Part shown: positions 18,495 to 26,823 of the stretch, piece by piece | How the letters are laid out: each line of letters starts with the position of its first letter | Numbering within the stretch: position 1 is the first letter of the stretch | From: Bacteroidia bacterium | Lineage (GTDB): Bacteria > Bacteroidota > Bacteroidia > B-17B0 > Aurantibacillaceae | Reading direction: 5' to 3' | NCBI GenBank assembly: GCA_021740825.1 | Contig: JAIOZA010000020.1 | Location: forward strand, 1-54,055 | Length of the DNA stretch: 54,055 nucleotides | Position numbers and translations under genes: made by a program | Notes under the pieces: generated by a model | What the model was told of the DNA's origin: nothing | Databases searched by the model: none | Seen by the model: only the letters and a program-made list of their open reading frames with translations

Positions 18495-19703
18495 ATGCCA
18501 GGAACAGAATTATTTGGCGCCGAAGAGCGCAAAGAAATTGAAGATGTATTATCAACAGGAATTTTATTCCGTTTTAACCATGACGCACAACGTAACAATA
18601 TTTGGAAAGCAAAAGATTTTGAAGCAGAAGCTAAAAAAATAACTGGTGCAAAATATGCCTTAGCTGTATCTAATGGTTCAGCAGCTATATTAGCTGCTCT
18701 TGCGGCTAGTGGCATTGGAACTGGAGATGAAGTTATTTGTCCGCCATTTACCTATATTGCAACTGTCGAAGCGGTATTAATGCTTGGTGCTTTACCTGTA
18801 TTTGCTGAAATTGATGAAACACTTTGTTTAAGCGCCGAAGGAATTAAAAAAGCAATTACTCCTAAAACAAAAGCAGTTTGTTTAGTTCACATGTGCGGTG
18901 GTAATGCCAACATGGATGAAATTATGGCGGTTGTAAAACAACATAATTTAATTTTAGTAGAAGATGCAGGTCAGGCATTTGCGGCTTCTTACAAAGGAAC
19001 TGCTACTGGTTTATTTGGTAGTGCAGGCGCCTATTCTTTTGATTTCTTTAAAATTGCTACTGCCGGTGAAGGTGGTATTTTTGTAACTAATGATGAAAAT
19101 ATATACAAATTAGCAGATAGTTATTGTGATCATGGCCATGACCACATAGGCAATAATCGCGGTATGGAAAATCATCCAATTATTGGTTTCAATTATCGTA
19201 TTTCTGAATTGCATGCTGCCATTGGTGCTGCACAAACTCGTAAAGTACCTGCAATTCGTGAATCCAATCTAAAAAATAAAGCATTTTTACAGAAAGAATT
19301 ATCTAAAGTTGAAGGTATTAGTTTTTCTAAACTTGGCGATGATAACGGAGATTCTGGAACGTTCTTAAATATTTTAATGCCTGATACGGAGACGGCTAAA
19401 CGCACAATAGATGAGTTTAACAAAGCTGGTGTTGGTGGATTTAATTATTGGTTTACAAATATGTACCACTTTATTAACCAATGGGAACACATAAAGAATT
19501 TAAAAACTGCTGCTAAATTGCCAATTCAATTGCTAGGTGCACCACAAGATTATAATAATTTAGAATTACCTAAAACGCAAGAAGTTGTAGGGCGTTTAAT
19601 TTCATTTGGCGTTCGTTGCACTTGGACAGAGGAAGAATTAAAAACATTAGCTTCTAAAATTTCAGAATGTGCAGTAAAAGCTATGAAACCTGTAAACGCT
19701 TAA
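18495..19703 (+). CDS. kdnA: DegT/DnrJ/EryC1/StrS-type aminotransferase, likely Kdo 8-aminotransferase
   Basis: A 402-residue PLP-dependent enzyme of the sugar aminotransferase family. The PLP lysine is Lys186 in SFDFFKIATAGEGG, with the cofactor-binding EDAGQ (Asp157, Gln160), the SNGSAA phosphate loop near 59-64, and NYRISELHAAIG. Adjacent KdnB-like dehydrogenase and KdsA strongly suggest the role of KdnA: transfer of an amino group from glutamate to the C8 aldehyde of oxidised Kdo, giving 8-amino-3,8-dideoxy-Kdo (Kdo8N), as established for Shewanella KdnA/KdnB. The stop is 6 bp before the kdnB start. Without the neighbours it could be assigned only to the family, so the substrate is inference from context. 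Confidence 0.85.
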   Translation: MPGTELFGAEERKEIEDVLSTGILFRFNHDAQRNNIWKAKDFEAEAKKITGAKYALAVSNGSAAILAALAASGIGTGDEVICPPFTYIATVEAVLMLGALPVFAEIDETLCLSAEGIKKAITPKTKAVCLVHMCGGNANMDEIMAVVKQHNLILVEDAGQAFAASYKGTATGLFGSAGAYSFDFFKIATAGEGGIFVTNDENIYKLADSYCDHGHDHIGNNRGMENHPIIGFNYRISELHAAIGAAQTRKVPAIRESNLKNKAFLQKELSKVEGISFSKLGDDNGDSGTFLNILMPDTETAKRTIDEFNKAGVGGFNYWFTNMYHFINQWEHIKNLKTAAKLPIQLLGAPQDYNNLELPKTQEVVGRLISFGVRCTWTEEELKTLASKISECAVKAMKPVNA

Positions 19704-19709
19704 CAAAAC

Positions 19710-20792
19710 ATGCAACACAAAAATTTTAAAAACATTGATAAAGTAACTTACGGTCGTGGTTCTTTTACTCAATTAGCAGAAACGGTTGAATCTATTCGGA
19801 AAGAAAATAAAAACTACTTTGTTTACGTTGTCGATAATTATTTTAAAGGGAAACCTTTATCCAACAAATTGCAAAACAAACCAGAGGATTTAATTTATTA
19901 CATTGATGTTGATCCTCATGAGCCTAAAACGGACCAAATAGATGCATTACGTGACGAGATTTTAGCAAAGCAAGGTTTACCGAGTGGTGTTATCGGCATT
20001 GGTGGAGGAAGTATTATGGATATTGCGAAAGCTCTTTCATTAATGTTGACTAACGAAGGTTCATCAACTTTATACCAAGGATTGAACTTAATTAAGAAGC
20101 CAGGTATTTATCATTTGGGTGTTCCAACTATTTCAGGTACAGGTGCTGAAGTATCAATGACGGCAGTATTAACAGGTCCTGAAAAAAAATTAGGTTTAAA
20201 ATGTGATTGGACTGTTTTTAATCAAGTGATTTTAGATCCGGAATTAATTGCGTCTGTTCCAACAGATTGGTGGTTTTATACTGGCATGGATACATATATT
20301 CATTGCATTGAATCCGAAACGGGTATTCGTAATAATGCTTTTAGTTTAGCGTATGGTGAGCAATCGTTAAAGCTTTGCAGAGAGGTTTATTTGGGAGAAA
20401 ATGCAGGACGTACTCCAGAAAATGATGATAAATTAATGGTAGCTTCCTTAATGGGAGGATTAAGTTTAACGTACAGCGAAGTAGGCGTATGCCATGCGTT
20501 AAGCTATGGTTTATCAATGGTTTTAGGAACTCGTCACTGTTATGCTAACTGTTTAATATTTCAACACTTAGGTGATATCTACTTAAAAGGACATAGCGAG
20601 TTTATGCAAATGATTGAAAAGCATAACATTGTATTACCTCAAAACTTAAGTAAAGACTGGACAGAAGAACAAATTACAGCCATGGCACAAGTTTCTTATA
20701 ATTTACCATTTATGTGGAATCATGCATTTGGCGATAACTACAAGGAAATTGCAACGATGGATTATATTAAAGATTTATTTAGACGACTTTAA
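19710..20792 (+). CDS. kdnB: Iron-containing alcohol dehydrogenase, likely Kdo 8-oxidase
   Basis: A 360-residue group III dehydrogenase. It has the nucleotide-binding GGGS (98-101), SGTGAEVS (142-149) and all four metal ligands in canonical spacing: Asp194, His198 (GMDTYIHCIESETG), His262 (GVCHALSYGLS) and His276 (GTRHCYANC). Next to the aminotransferase and kdsA this fits KdnB, the 3-deoxy-D-manno-octulosonate 8-oxidase that converts the C8 alcohol of Kdo to an aldehyde. Product then goes to KdnA. The gene is 6 bp from kdnA and 100 bp from kdsA, the latter gap containing an inverted repeat. Family certain, substrate by context. Confidence 0.86.
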   Translation: MQHKNFKNIDKVTYGRGSFTQLAETVESIRKENKNYFVYVVDNYFKGKPLSNKLQNKPEDLIYYIDVDPHEPKTDQIDALRDEILAKQGLPSGVIGIGGGSIMDIAKALSLMLTNEGSSTLYQGLNLIKKPGIYHLGVPTISGTGAEVSMTAVLTGPEKKLGLKCDWTVFNQVILDPELIASVPTDWWFYTGMDTYIHCIESETGIRNNAFSLAYGEQSLKLCREVYLGENAGRTPENDDKLMVASLMGGLSLTYSEVGVCHALSYGLSMVLGTRHCYANCLIFQHLGDIYLKGHSEFMQMIEKHNIVLPQNLSKDWTEEQITAMAQVSYNLPFMWNHAFGDNYKEIATMDYIKDLFRRL

Positions 20793-20799
20793 AAATTTT

Positions 20800-20875
20800 C
20801 CCGCAGATCACGCAAATCTCACGGAATTAAATAATTAGAAAACAAACAATCAGCGCAATCTGCGAAATCAGCGGG
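20800..20875. repeat. Imperfect inverted repeat between kdnB and kdsA
   Basis: CCCGCAGATCACGCAAATCT at the left end is matched in inverse orientation by CAGCGCAATCTGCGAAATCAGCGGG at 20851-20875, about 25 nt apart by sequence arms with an AT-rich centre. It belongs to the 'cgcagatt' class of intergenic repeats in this phylum and could form a hairpin inside the operon mRNA. Confidence 0.65.
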
Positions 20876-20892
20876 AGCAAAAATAAAATAAC

Positions 20893-21726
20893 ATGAGCAA
20901 AAAAATAGTAAAAGTAGGAGATATTGAATGCGGAGGTAAAGAGTTATTCTTAATTTCTGGTCCTTGTGTCATAGAAGAAGAATCTATTATGATGAAAACC
21001 GCTGAAAAATTAAGAGAAGTTCAAGAGCGTTTAAACATCAAAATTATTTATAAATCATCTTTCATTAAAGATAATCGAAGTAGTTTAGCATACTATCAAG
21101 GACCTGGATTAATCAAAGGCGTTGAAATGCTTGGCAAAATTAAAAATCAATTTGGTTTTCCTGTTTTAACAGACATTCACTCACACGATCAAGCTGAAGC
21201 AGCTGGTGAGGTATGTGACGTCATTCAAATACCTGCTTACTTATGTATGCAAACATCTTTATTAGTAGCATCTTCAAAAACAGGACGAGTTATTAATATT
21301 AAACACGGTCAATTTTTAGCTCCTGACAATATGAAACATCCAGCACAAAAATGTGTGGATGCAGGTAATGATCAAATTATTTTAACTGAACGTGGTTATG
21401 CTTTTGGTTATAACGATTTAATTGTTGATCCTCGCGCATTTTACCATATGAATAACATTGGCTACCCAGTGGTATTTGACGTTACACATTGCGTTCGTAA
21501 ATACGGTATACCAAGTTCAGATAAAAAAGGTGGAGCTCGCGAGTTTTTACCAGTATTAGCAAGAGCAGGGGTTGCAAGCGGTATTGATGGAATGTTTATT
21601 GAAACACATCCTAATCCAGAAACTGCCTTATGTGATGCGGCGTCTCAATTATGCGTTACTGATTTAGAAGAGTTTTTAAAACCAATTATTGAACTTCATA
21701 ATGTTGAAGTCAAATACAGAGATTAA
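20893..21726 (+). CDS. kdsA: 3-deoxy-8-phosphooctulonate (KDO-8-P) synthase
   Basis: Condenses phosphoenolpyruvate with D-arabinose 5-phosphate to Kdo 8-phosphate, the first committed step of LPS inner-core sugar synthesis. The 277-residue TIM barrel has the PEP loop (SGPCVIEEE), KSSFIKDNRSS, and KHGQFLAP. Cys25, His199, Glu237 and Asp248 match the metal ligands of the metal-dependent class (non-metal enzymes have Asn in place of Cys). Located with kdnAB, so Kdo made here can be converted to Kdo8N by the two upstream genes; the phosphatase KdsC and CMP-Kdo synthase KdsB are not in the window. Confidence 0.97.
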   Translation: MSKKIVKVGDIECGGKELFLISGPCVIEEESIMMKTAEKLREVQERLNIKIIYKSSFIKDNRSSLAYYQGPGLIKGVEMLGKIKNQFGFPVLTDIHSHDQAEAAGEVCDVIQIPAYLCMQTSLLVASSKTGRVINIKHGQFLAPDNMKHPAQKCVDAGNDQIILTERGYAFGYNDLIVDPRAFYHMNNIGYPVVFDVTHCVRKYGIPSSDKKGGAREFLPVLARAGVASGIDGMFIETHPNPETALCDAASQLCVTDLEEFLKPIIELHNVEVKYRD

Positions 21727-22654
21727 GTATTATAATTCTAAGCTCAATATTTTGCAACCTATTAATTCATTTAAACTAATCATACTTGCTTTAGTAGTTT
21801 GCAGTAATGTATTTTCTCAAAGTAATATTTATAAATCCTTTCCTAATGGCAGTGCAATTTGGTATATGAGTAAACAGTCGGCGTCTGGGCTTAATTATTA
21901 TAATTATAAAATATCTGGTGATACATTAATTGGAGCTTATACCTATAAAAAAGTTTTATCTGCTTACAGTATAACACCAGGTCCATTTAATTTTAGTGCG
22001 TATACGTTTAATTTCGCATATAGAAATGATTCAATTAATAAAAAGGTTTATTACTTAGATGCAACAAGCGGTTTAAATAAAGATACACTATGGTATGATT
22101 TTAATTTAAATATAGGAGATACGGTGCCAAGTACATTTTCATATGGAAAACTACCTTATGATGGAACTTATTATCCTTTAGGTTTCGGACCACCTAACAA
22201 TAGAGTCGTTCAATCTATTGATAGCATATTGATTTGCGGTGTATATCATAAACGATTCAATTTTAATTGTATTGATTATGATTCTGGTTTAATTGAAGGA
22301 GCTGGTTATATGGACAATTTTATTCATACACAGCGCTTTAATGATTGTCTTTTTGAGCCATTCGATATTTACTCCTCAGGATTATCAACATGCTATTTTA
22401 CTTCTATTGCGGAATATTCCAAAGACAATGAAATTAAATTATATCCAAATCCAACTAGTACTGAATTAAAAATCAATTCATCCCTACAAATAAATGAATA
22501 TACAGTTGTAAATAATATTGGATCAGTCATTTTAAATGGTAATTTATCAGAATCACAATCTATAAATGTAGCTTCATTAAGTAATGGATTATACACCATT
22601 AAAATGCAAGATAAATCAGGTAATAATTATCAATCAAAATTTATAAAACAATAA
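21701..22654 (+). CDS. Secreted T9SS cargo protein of unknown function
   Basis: About 317 residues. A hydrophobic export segment (INSFKLIILALVVCSNVFSQ) lies unusually far from the ATG, and the ATG at 21701 overlaps the end of kdsA by 26 bp; a TTG at 21752 would give a normal signal peptide (MQPINSFKL...) and is a serious alternative. Residues about 45-235 form a beta-rich domain with no recognised family (GSAIWYMSKQ, NIGDTVPSTF, HKRFNFNCI). The C-terminal 75 residues (EIKLYPNPTSTELKINS ... SNGLYTIKMQDKSG) are a type A T9SS sorting domain. Likely released or anchored on the cell surface. Confidence 0.8.
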   Translation: MLKSNTEIKYYNSKLNILQPINSFKLIILALVVCSNVFSQSNIYKSFPNGSAIWYMSKQSASGLNYYNYKISGDTLIGAYTYKKVLSAYSITPGPFNFSAYTFNFAYRNDSINKKVYYLDATSGLNKDTLWYDFNLNIGDTVPSTFSYGKLPYDGTYYPLGFGPPNNRVVQSIDSILICGVYHKRFNFNCIDYDSGLIEGAGYMDNFIHTQRFNDCLFEPFDIYSSGLSTCYFTSIAEYSKDNEIKLYPNPTSTELKINSSLQINEYTVVNNIGSVILNGNLSESQSINVASLSNGLYTIKMQDKSGNNYQSKFIKQ

Positions 22655-22658
22655 AATC

Positions 22659-23063
22659 ATGAAAAAAGTAATTTTAATTCTCGTTGCTGGATTTTTATAC
22701 ACAACTACTTCGGCACAAAGCCTTTATATTAAAGGAAGTAAAAAAGGTGAAATTGAGTCTGATGGTGACGTATACATTGGAGGTTCTAAAAAAGGAAATA
22801 TCGAAAGTGATGGAGATGTTTATGTTGGCGGATCAAAAAAAGGTCAAATAGAATCGGATGGTGATATTTATTTCAACGGAAGTAAAGTTGGACAAATTGA
22901 AAGTGATGGTGACGTTTATAAAAATGGATCTAAGATTGGTCAAATCGAATCTGATGGTGATATTTATAAGAATGGTTCTAAAATAGGTGATTGTAAAGGA
23001 GTACGCAAAGAGTGGGTAGCAGCTGTTGTTTTCTTTTTCTTTATCGAAGATTTAGCTTACTAA
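22659..23063 (+). CDS. Secreted protein of 16-residue tandem repeats
   Basis: A 134-residue protein with a signal peptide (MKKVILILVAGFLYTTTSAQ). From about residue 27 it consists of five 16-residue repeats with consensus G-x-IESDGD-V/I-Y-xx-GSK-K/V/I, e.g. IESDGDVYIGGSKKGN and IESDGDIYKNGSKIGQ, followed by DCKGVRKEWVAAVVFFFFIEDLAY, a hydrophobic tail that may sit in a membrane. Such short strand-turn repeats usually build a beta-solenoid or stacked beta-sheet. No known function. It is 4 bp after the T9SS cargo gene's stop and 4 bp before folA, so it is in the same transcript as folA. Confidence 0.75.
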   Translation: MKKVILILVAGFLYTTTSAQSLYIKGSKKGEIESDGDVYIGGSKKGNIESDGDVYVGGSKKGQIESDGDIYFNGSKVGQIESDGDVYKNGSKIGQIESDGDIYKNGSKIGDCKGVRKEWVAAVVFFFFIEDLAY

Positions 23064-23067
23064 TAAA

Positions 23068-23562
23068 ATGACAGTTTCCATTATTGTTGCTACGTCTTTA
23101 AATCATGCTATTGGCAAAGACAATCAGTTGCTATGGCATTTGCCTGCAGATTTGAAATTTTTTAAAACAACCACTATGGGTTGCCCCGTGGTTATGGGGC
23201 GTAAAACATTTCAATCGATAGGCAGAACATTACCGGGAAGAAAAAATGTAGTCATTACCAGAGACAAAAACTTTAATTCAGATAATCAATTTGATATTTT
23301 AGTTGTTGGAAGTGTGGATGAAGCATTAGTAAAATTGCATTCAGAGAAAGAAGTATTTATTATTGGTGGTGGAGAAATTTATCAGCAATCTATGGATGCA
23401 GTGGATACTATTTATTTAACATTGGTTAATACAGTTATTGAGGCAGATGTTTATTTTTCGGAAATTGATAAAACTAAATTTGATTTAGTATGGGAAGAGA
23501 AACATGTAGCAGACGAAAAAAATAAATTTGATTATACATTTCAAAAATTTGATAGAAAATGA
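23068..23562 (+). CDS. folA: Dihydrofolate reductase
   Basis: Reduces dihydrofolate to tetrahydrofolate with NADPH, supplying one-carbon carriers for thymidylate, purines and methionine (MetH uses the methylated form). 164 residues with the classical elements: IVATSLNHAIGKDNQLLWHLPADLKFF (substrate/Met20-loop region), GCPVVMGRKTFQSIGRTLPGRKN, and FIIGGGEIYQQ for cofactor binding. The catalytic acidic residue Asp lies in LPADLKFF. The stop overlaps the next gene's start by 4 bp (ATGA). Confidence 0.97.
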   Translation: MTVSIIVATSLNHAIGKDNQLLWHLPADLKFFKTTTMGCPVVMGRKTFQSIGRTLPGRKNVVITRDKNFNSDNQFDILVVGSVDEALVKLHSEKEVFIIGGGEIYQQSMDAVDTIYLTLVNTVIEADVYFSEIDKTKFDLVWEEKHVADEKNKFDYTFQKFDRK

Positions 23563-24254
23563 GTGCAATTAAGTTAGAAAATATTTTATTTATTGATATT
23601 GAAACTGCGCCAATTCATTATCAATACAATTCGCTTTCAGAAACTGAAAAAGAATTATGGGATAAGAAAATGTTTTATGTTAAAGATTCTACTCCCGAGG
23701 AGCAATATGCTAAAGCTGGTATTTTTGCTGAATTTGCTAAAGTTGTTTGCATTGGATTAGGATTTATTGCTGGAGGAAAATTTAGAACAAAAGCAATTGC
23801 AGGAGAGAATGAGCAAGATATTTTAAGTGAGTTTTCTAAATTATTAGAATTACACTTTAATACTAAAGATCATTTTTTATGCGCGCACAATGGAAAAGAA
23901 TTTGATTACCCATTTTTATGTCGCAGAATGTTAGTTAATAAAATGTCACTACCAAAATTACTCCAAATGCAAGGATTTAAGCCTTGGGAGGTAAAGCATT
24001 TAGATACAATGGAAATGTGGCGTTTTGGAGATATAAAAAATTTTACGTCTTTAAATTTATTGGCGCATATATTTAATATACCTTCTCCAAAGGACGATAT
24101 TGACGGCAGTCAAATAGCACAAGTATTTTATGAAGAAAAAAACATTGAGCGAATTAAAACATATTGTATTAAAGATGTAGTTACGTTAGCGCGTATTTAT
24201 CAAGCTTTAAAAGGATTTGAGGTTTTACAGGATGCTGATATAGTTTATACATAA
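23559..24254 (+). CDS. Predicted PolB-like 3'-5' exonuclease
   Basis: A 231-residue DnaQ-fold exonuclease of the DNA_pol_B_exo2 family. The three exonuclease motifs are visible: ILFIDIETAP (ExoI, Asp and Glu), AHNGKEFDYPFL (ExoII, Asp) and KTYCIKDVVTLARIY (ExoIII, Asp). The DIETAP and KPWEVKHLDTMEMW segments are family markers. It probably trims DNA or RNA 3' ends in repair; partner polymerase unknown. Translationally coupled with folA through an ATGA overlap, a common arrangement in this phylum. The start ATG at 23559 is therefore secure. Confidence 0.88.
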   Translation: MSAIKLENILFIDIETAPIHYQYNSLSETEKELWDKKMFYVKDSTPEEQYAKAGIFAEFAKVVCIGLGFIAGGKFRTKAIAGENEQDILSEFSKLLELHFNTKDHFLCAHNGKEFDYPFLCRRMLVNKMSLPKLLQMQGFKPWEVKHLDTMEMWRFGDIKNFTSLNLLAHIFNIPSPKDDIDGSQIAQVFYEEKNIERIKTYCIKDVVTLARIYQALKGFEVLQDADIVYT

Positions 24255-24264
24255 AACTTAACAG

Positions 24265-24364
24265 CAAAGAACGCAAAGATTGATTGACAAAAAAGAAAGA
24301 ACGCAGAGAAAGAAATCGTAATTAATTCTCTTTACTCTCTGCGAAAAAACTCTTTACTCTCTGC
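24265..24364. repeat. Intergenic repeat region between exonuclease and gpsA
   Basis: Contains GCAAAGAACGCAAAG and GAACGCAGAGAAAG, and a 15-bp direct repeat CTCTTTACTCTCTGC at 24328-24342 and 24350-24364. GCAGAGAAAG near 24303 is complementary in part to the CTCTTTACTCTCTGC copies, giving an imperfect hairpin. It is the same style of 'cgcagag/ctctgcg' low-complexity element as at 20800. Confidence 0.7.
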
Positions 24365-24383
24365 CTTTAAAAAATAAATAAAA

Positions 24384-25382
24384 ATGACAAACGAAAAAAG
24401 AATAGCAGTAATTGGAAGTGGAAGTTGGGCAACCGCTATCGTTAAAATATTGAGTAATAATGCCAGTAAAGTCAATTGGTATTTTAGAAATCAATCGGAT
24501 ATCGACCACATGAATCAGCACGGTCATAACCCACGTTATTTAAGCTCTGTGCAATTTGATTTAAACAAGCTGCACATATCGTCTAATTTATCAGAAACTT
24601 TAATGCAAGCAGATATTATTATTTTAGCAGTTCCATCCGCCTTTATTAATAATACAATTAAAGATATTCCTTCAGATGTATTTAGCGGCAAAACAGTCTT
24701 TTCGGCTATTAAAGGTATTGTACCTGAGTACAATTTAATTGTTGGTGAATATTTAAATACCGTTTTTCAAGTTCCCTTAGATAATATTGGTGTGATTACA
24801 GGTCCTTGTCATGCGGAAGAGGTAGCTCTTGAAAAATTATCTTATTTAACTTTAGCTTCTAGAGATATTAATAAAGCAGATGAGTTATGCGATTACATGC
24901 GTTGTCGTTATATTAAATGTTCGAGTAGTGATGATATTTATGGGACAGAATTATCTGCAGTATTAAAAAATGTGATTGCAGTTGCTGGTGGTATTTGTCA
25001 TAGCTTGGGTTATGGTGATAATTTTTTATCTGTATTAGTAAGTAATGCTATTCAAGAAATAGATCGCTTTGTAGCAGCGGTTCATCCAATTGACAGAGAT
25101 ACCAAAGCTTCGGCTTACCTAGGAGATTTAATTGTAACGGCTTATTCGCAATTTAGCAGAAACAGAATGTTTGGAGCGATGTTAGGAAAAGGTTATAGTG
25201 TAAAAAATGCACAGTTAGAAATGAATATGATTGCTGAAGGCTATTATGCCGTGAAATGTGTTGCTGAGATCAATAAAAAATACAATGTTTATATGCCAAT
25301 TACAAATGCTGTAAATAACATTATCTATAATCATAAAGATGCCAAGCATGAAATGGAGTTGTTGGCTGATCAGTTAAGTTAA
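24384..25382 (+). CDS. gpsA: Glycerol-3-phosphate dehydrogenase (NAD(P)+)
   Basis: Reduces dihydroxyacetone phosphate to sn-glycerol 3-phosphate, the backbone of membrane phospholipids, in the cytosol. The 332-residue protein has the Rossmann GSGSWATAI (about 11-19), then AVPSAFIN, SAIKGI, and the catalytic Lys in LSAVLKNVIAVAGG, with GYGDNFLSVLVS in the C-terminal helical domain. GPCHAEEVALEKLSYLT replaces the GPNFAKEVA of enterobacterial enzymes, a form seen in the phylum. It ends 124 bp before the SDR gene. Confidence 0.94.
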   Translation: MTNEKRIAVIGSGSWATAIVKILSNNASKVNWYFRNQSDIDHMNQHGHNPRYLSSVQFDLNKLHISSNLSETLMQADIIILAVPSAFINNTIKDIPSDVFSGKTVFSAIKGIVPEYNLIVGEYLNTVFQVPLDNIGVITGPCHAEEVALEKLSYLTLASRDINKADELCDYMRCRYIKCSSSDDIYGTELSAVLKNVIAVAGGICHSLGYGDNFLSVLVSNAIQEIDRFVAAVHPIDRDTKASAYLGDLIVTAYSQFSRNRMFGAMLGKGYSVKNAQLEMNMIAEGYYAVKCVAEINKKYNVYMPITNAVNNIIYNHKDAKHEMELLADQLS

Positions 25383-25443
25383 GTCATACTTTTAGTAGTA
25401 AACTTAAACCGCCAATCCGTAAAAAGTATAGAAATAACATGAA

Positions 25444-25482
25444 TTTGTATTATCTAAAAATTAAATACGGAGACAACCTTTG
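25444..25482 (+). promoter_or_regulatory. Putative promoter of the SDR-AraC operon
   Basis: TTTG at 25444-25447 is followed 27 bp later by AACCTTTG at 25475-25482, resembling the Bacteroidota TAnnTTTG -7 element. The first base deviates from consensus and the spacing is a little long, so this is tentative. The start codon is 25 bp downstream. Confidence 0.4.
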
Positions 25483-25506
25483 CACCATAATTTTAAATTA
25501 AAATAA

Positions 25507-26322
25507 ATGGGTAAGACAATTTTCATCACAGGTGCTAGCAGTGGTATTGGAAAAGAAACTGCAAAATTATTTCAATCTAAGGGTTGGAATGTAATCGCTA
25601 CAATGCGAAATCCAGAAAAGGAAACGGAATTAAATCAATTAGATAATGTTTTAGTTGCCAAACTTGATGTTTTAGACTTGAATACTATTCAAAAAGCATT
25701 TCAGGATGGAATTCAAAAATTCGGAAAAATTGACATTCTTATAAATAATGCCGGATATGGAGCTTATGGGCCATTAGAGTCCTTTCCAAGAGAACGCGTA
25801 TTAAAGCAATTCAACACTAATGTTATTGGTTTGTTAGATGTTACCCGAACAATACTTCCACATTTTCGTTACAATAAAAGTGGAATTATAATCAATATTT
25901 CTTCTATGGGAGGTAAGATGACATTCCCCTTAGGCTCACTATACCATGGAACTAAATTCGCTGTGGAAGGAATTTCGGAATCATTGAGATATGAAGTCGA
26001 ACAATTCGGAGGTAAAGTAAAAATAGTTGAACCCGGCGCAATAGCAACGGATTTTGCAGGTCGTTCATTTGATTTCAATCATGATGAAAACCTAAAAGAA
26101 TACAATAACATTGTTACTAAAATCACCACTGTTTTTCCATTAATGATTAAAAACGCATCAACAACGGATGTGGTTACAAAAGTAATCTATGAAGCAGCAA
26201 CGGATGGTAAAAACAAACTGCGATATATGGCAGGAAAAGATGCGAAGATGTATAATTTCATGAACAAATTACTTGGTTATAATTTCATAGTAAGTATGAA
26301 TAAAAAGTTCTTCAAATTGTAA
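25507..26322 (+). CDS. Short-chain dehydrogenase/reductase (SDR)
   Basis: A 271-residue classical SDR oxidoreductase, cytosolic. TGASSGIG (8-15) binds the nucleotide, NNAG (80-83) stabilises the fold, and the catalytic set is Ser132/Ser133, Tyr146 and Lys150 (YHGTK). The Arg in ATMRNPEKE after strand 2 suggests NADPH preference. The length and the C-terminal region (FFKL end) resemble SDRs related to retinol/steroid-type dehydrogenases, but substrate is unknown. First of three genes; a membrane protein starts 4 bp later and an AraC regulator follows. Confidence 0.93.
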   Translation: MGKTIFITGASSGIGKETAKLFQSKGWNVIATMRNPEKETELNQLDNVLVAKLDVLDLNTIQKAFQDGIQKFGKIDILINNAGYGAYGPLESFPRERVLKQFNTNVIGLLDVTRTILPHFRYNKSGIIINISSMGGKMTFPLGSLYHGTKFAVEGISESLRYEVEQFGGKVKIVEPGAIATDFAGRSFDFNHDENLKEYNNIVTKITTVFPLMIKNASTTDVVTKVIYEAATDGKNKLRYMAGKDAKMYNFMNKLLGYNFIVSMNKKFFKL

Positions 26323-26325
26323 AAA

Positions 26326-26823
26326 ATGAATCCAGTTATTAAATATTTCAATGGCGAAAAAGCCGAAAGCTATATTTTCATTTTAATAGGTGTCATTGCT
26401 TTGGCAATGACTTTCTATTTTATATTTGTTCTCAAAACAGCATTCTGGAAAGGGGTAGCAATTCCATTTATTATTGTTGCCAGTCTTGAATTTATTGTAG
26501 GTTACACAATTGTTACAAGAAGCCCTAAAGACATTATACGAGTTGAAACATTTATTCAAAAAGAACCACTAAGTATAAAAACGCTTGAAATTCCTCGAAT
26601 GGAAAAAGTAATGAGTAATTTTATGGTTTTTAGATACGCTGAAATAGCCTTGATTATCTTAGGTATTGCTCTAATGTATAGTTCTATGAATGACACATTT
26701 TGGAGAGGAATTGGACTTGGTTTATTTATCCAAGCTAGTATTGTTTTGTGTTTAGATTTTTTTGCAGAACGACGTGGGTATACTTATTTAGAACATTTGA
26801 AAGAATTTGTTGCGAAAATATGA
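26326..26823 (+). CDS. Four-helix membrane protein of unknown function
   Basis: A 165-residue integral inner-membrane protein with four hydrophobic segments (about 17-35, 42-62, 101-120 and 125-145). No signal peptide, no catalytic motif and no recognised family. Cytosolic/periplasmic loops carry RSPKDIIRVETFIQKE and DFFAERRGYTYLEHLKEF. It sits between an SDR and an AraC-type regulator in a tightly packed run (4-bp gap upstream, ATGA overlap downstream), which suggests a shared job with the SDR. Confidence 0.75.
   Translation: MNPVIKYFNGEKAESYIFILIGVIALAMTFYFIFVLKTAFWKGVAIPFIIVASLEFIVGYTIVTRSPKDIIRVETFIQKEPLSIKTLEIPRMEKVMSNFMVFRYAEIALIILGIALMYSSMNDTFWRGIGLGLFIQASIVLCLDFFAERRGYTYLEHLKEFVAKI

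Noticed and set aside
22739-22990. CRISPR array suggested by regular 48-bp periodicity
   Set aside because: The periodicity is in-frame protein repeats (16 codons) in a gene with a signal peptide; there are no variable spacers.
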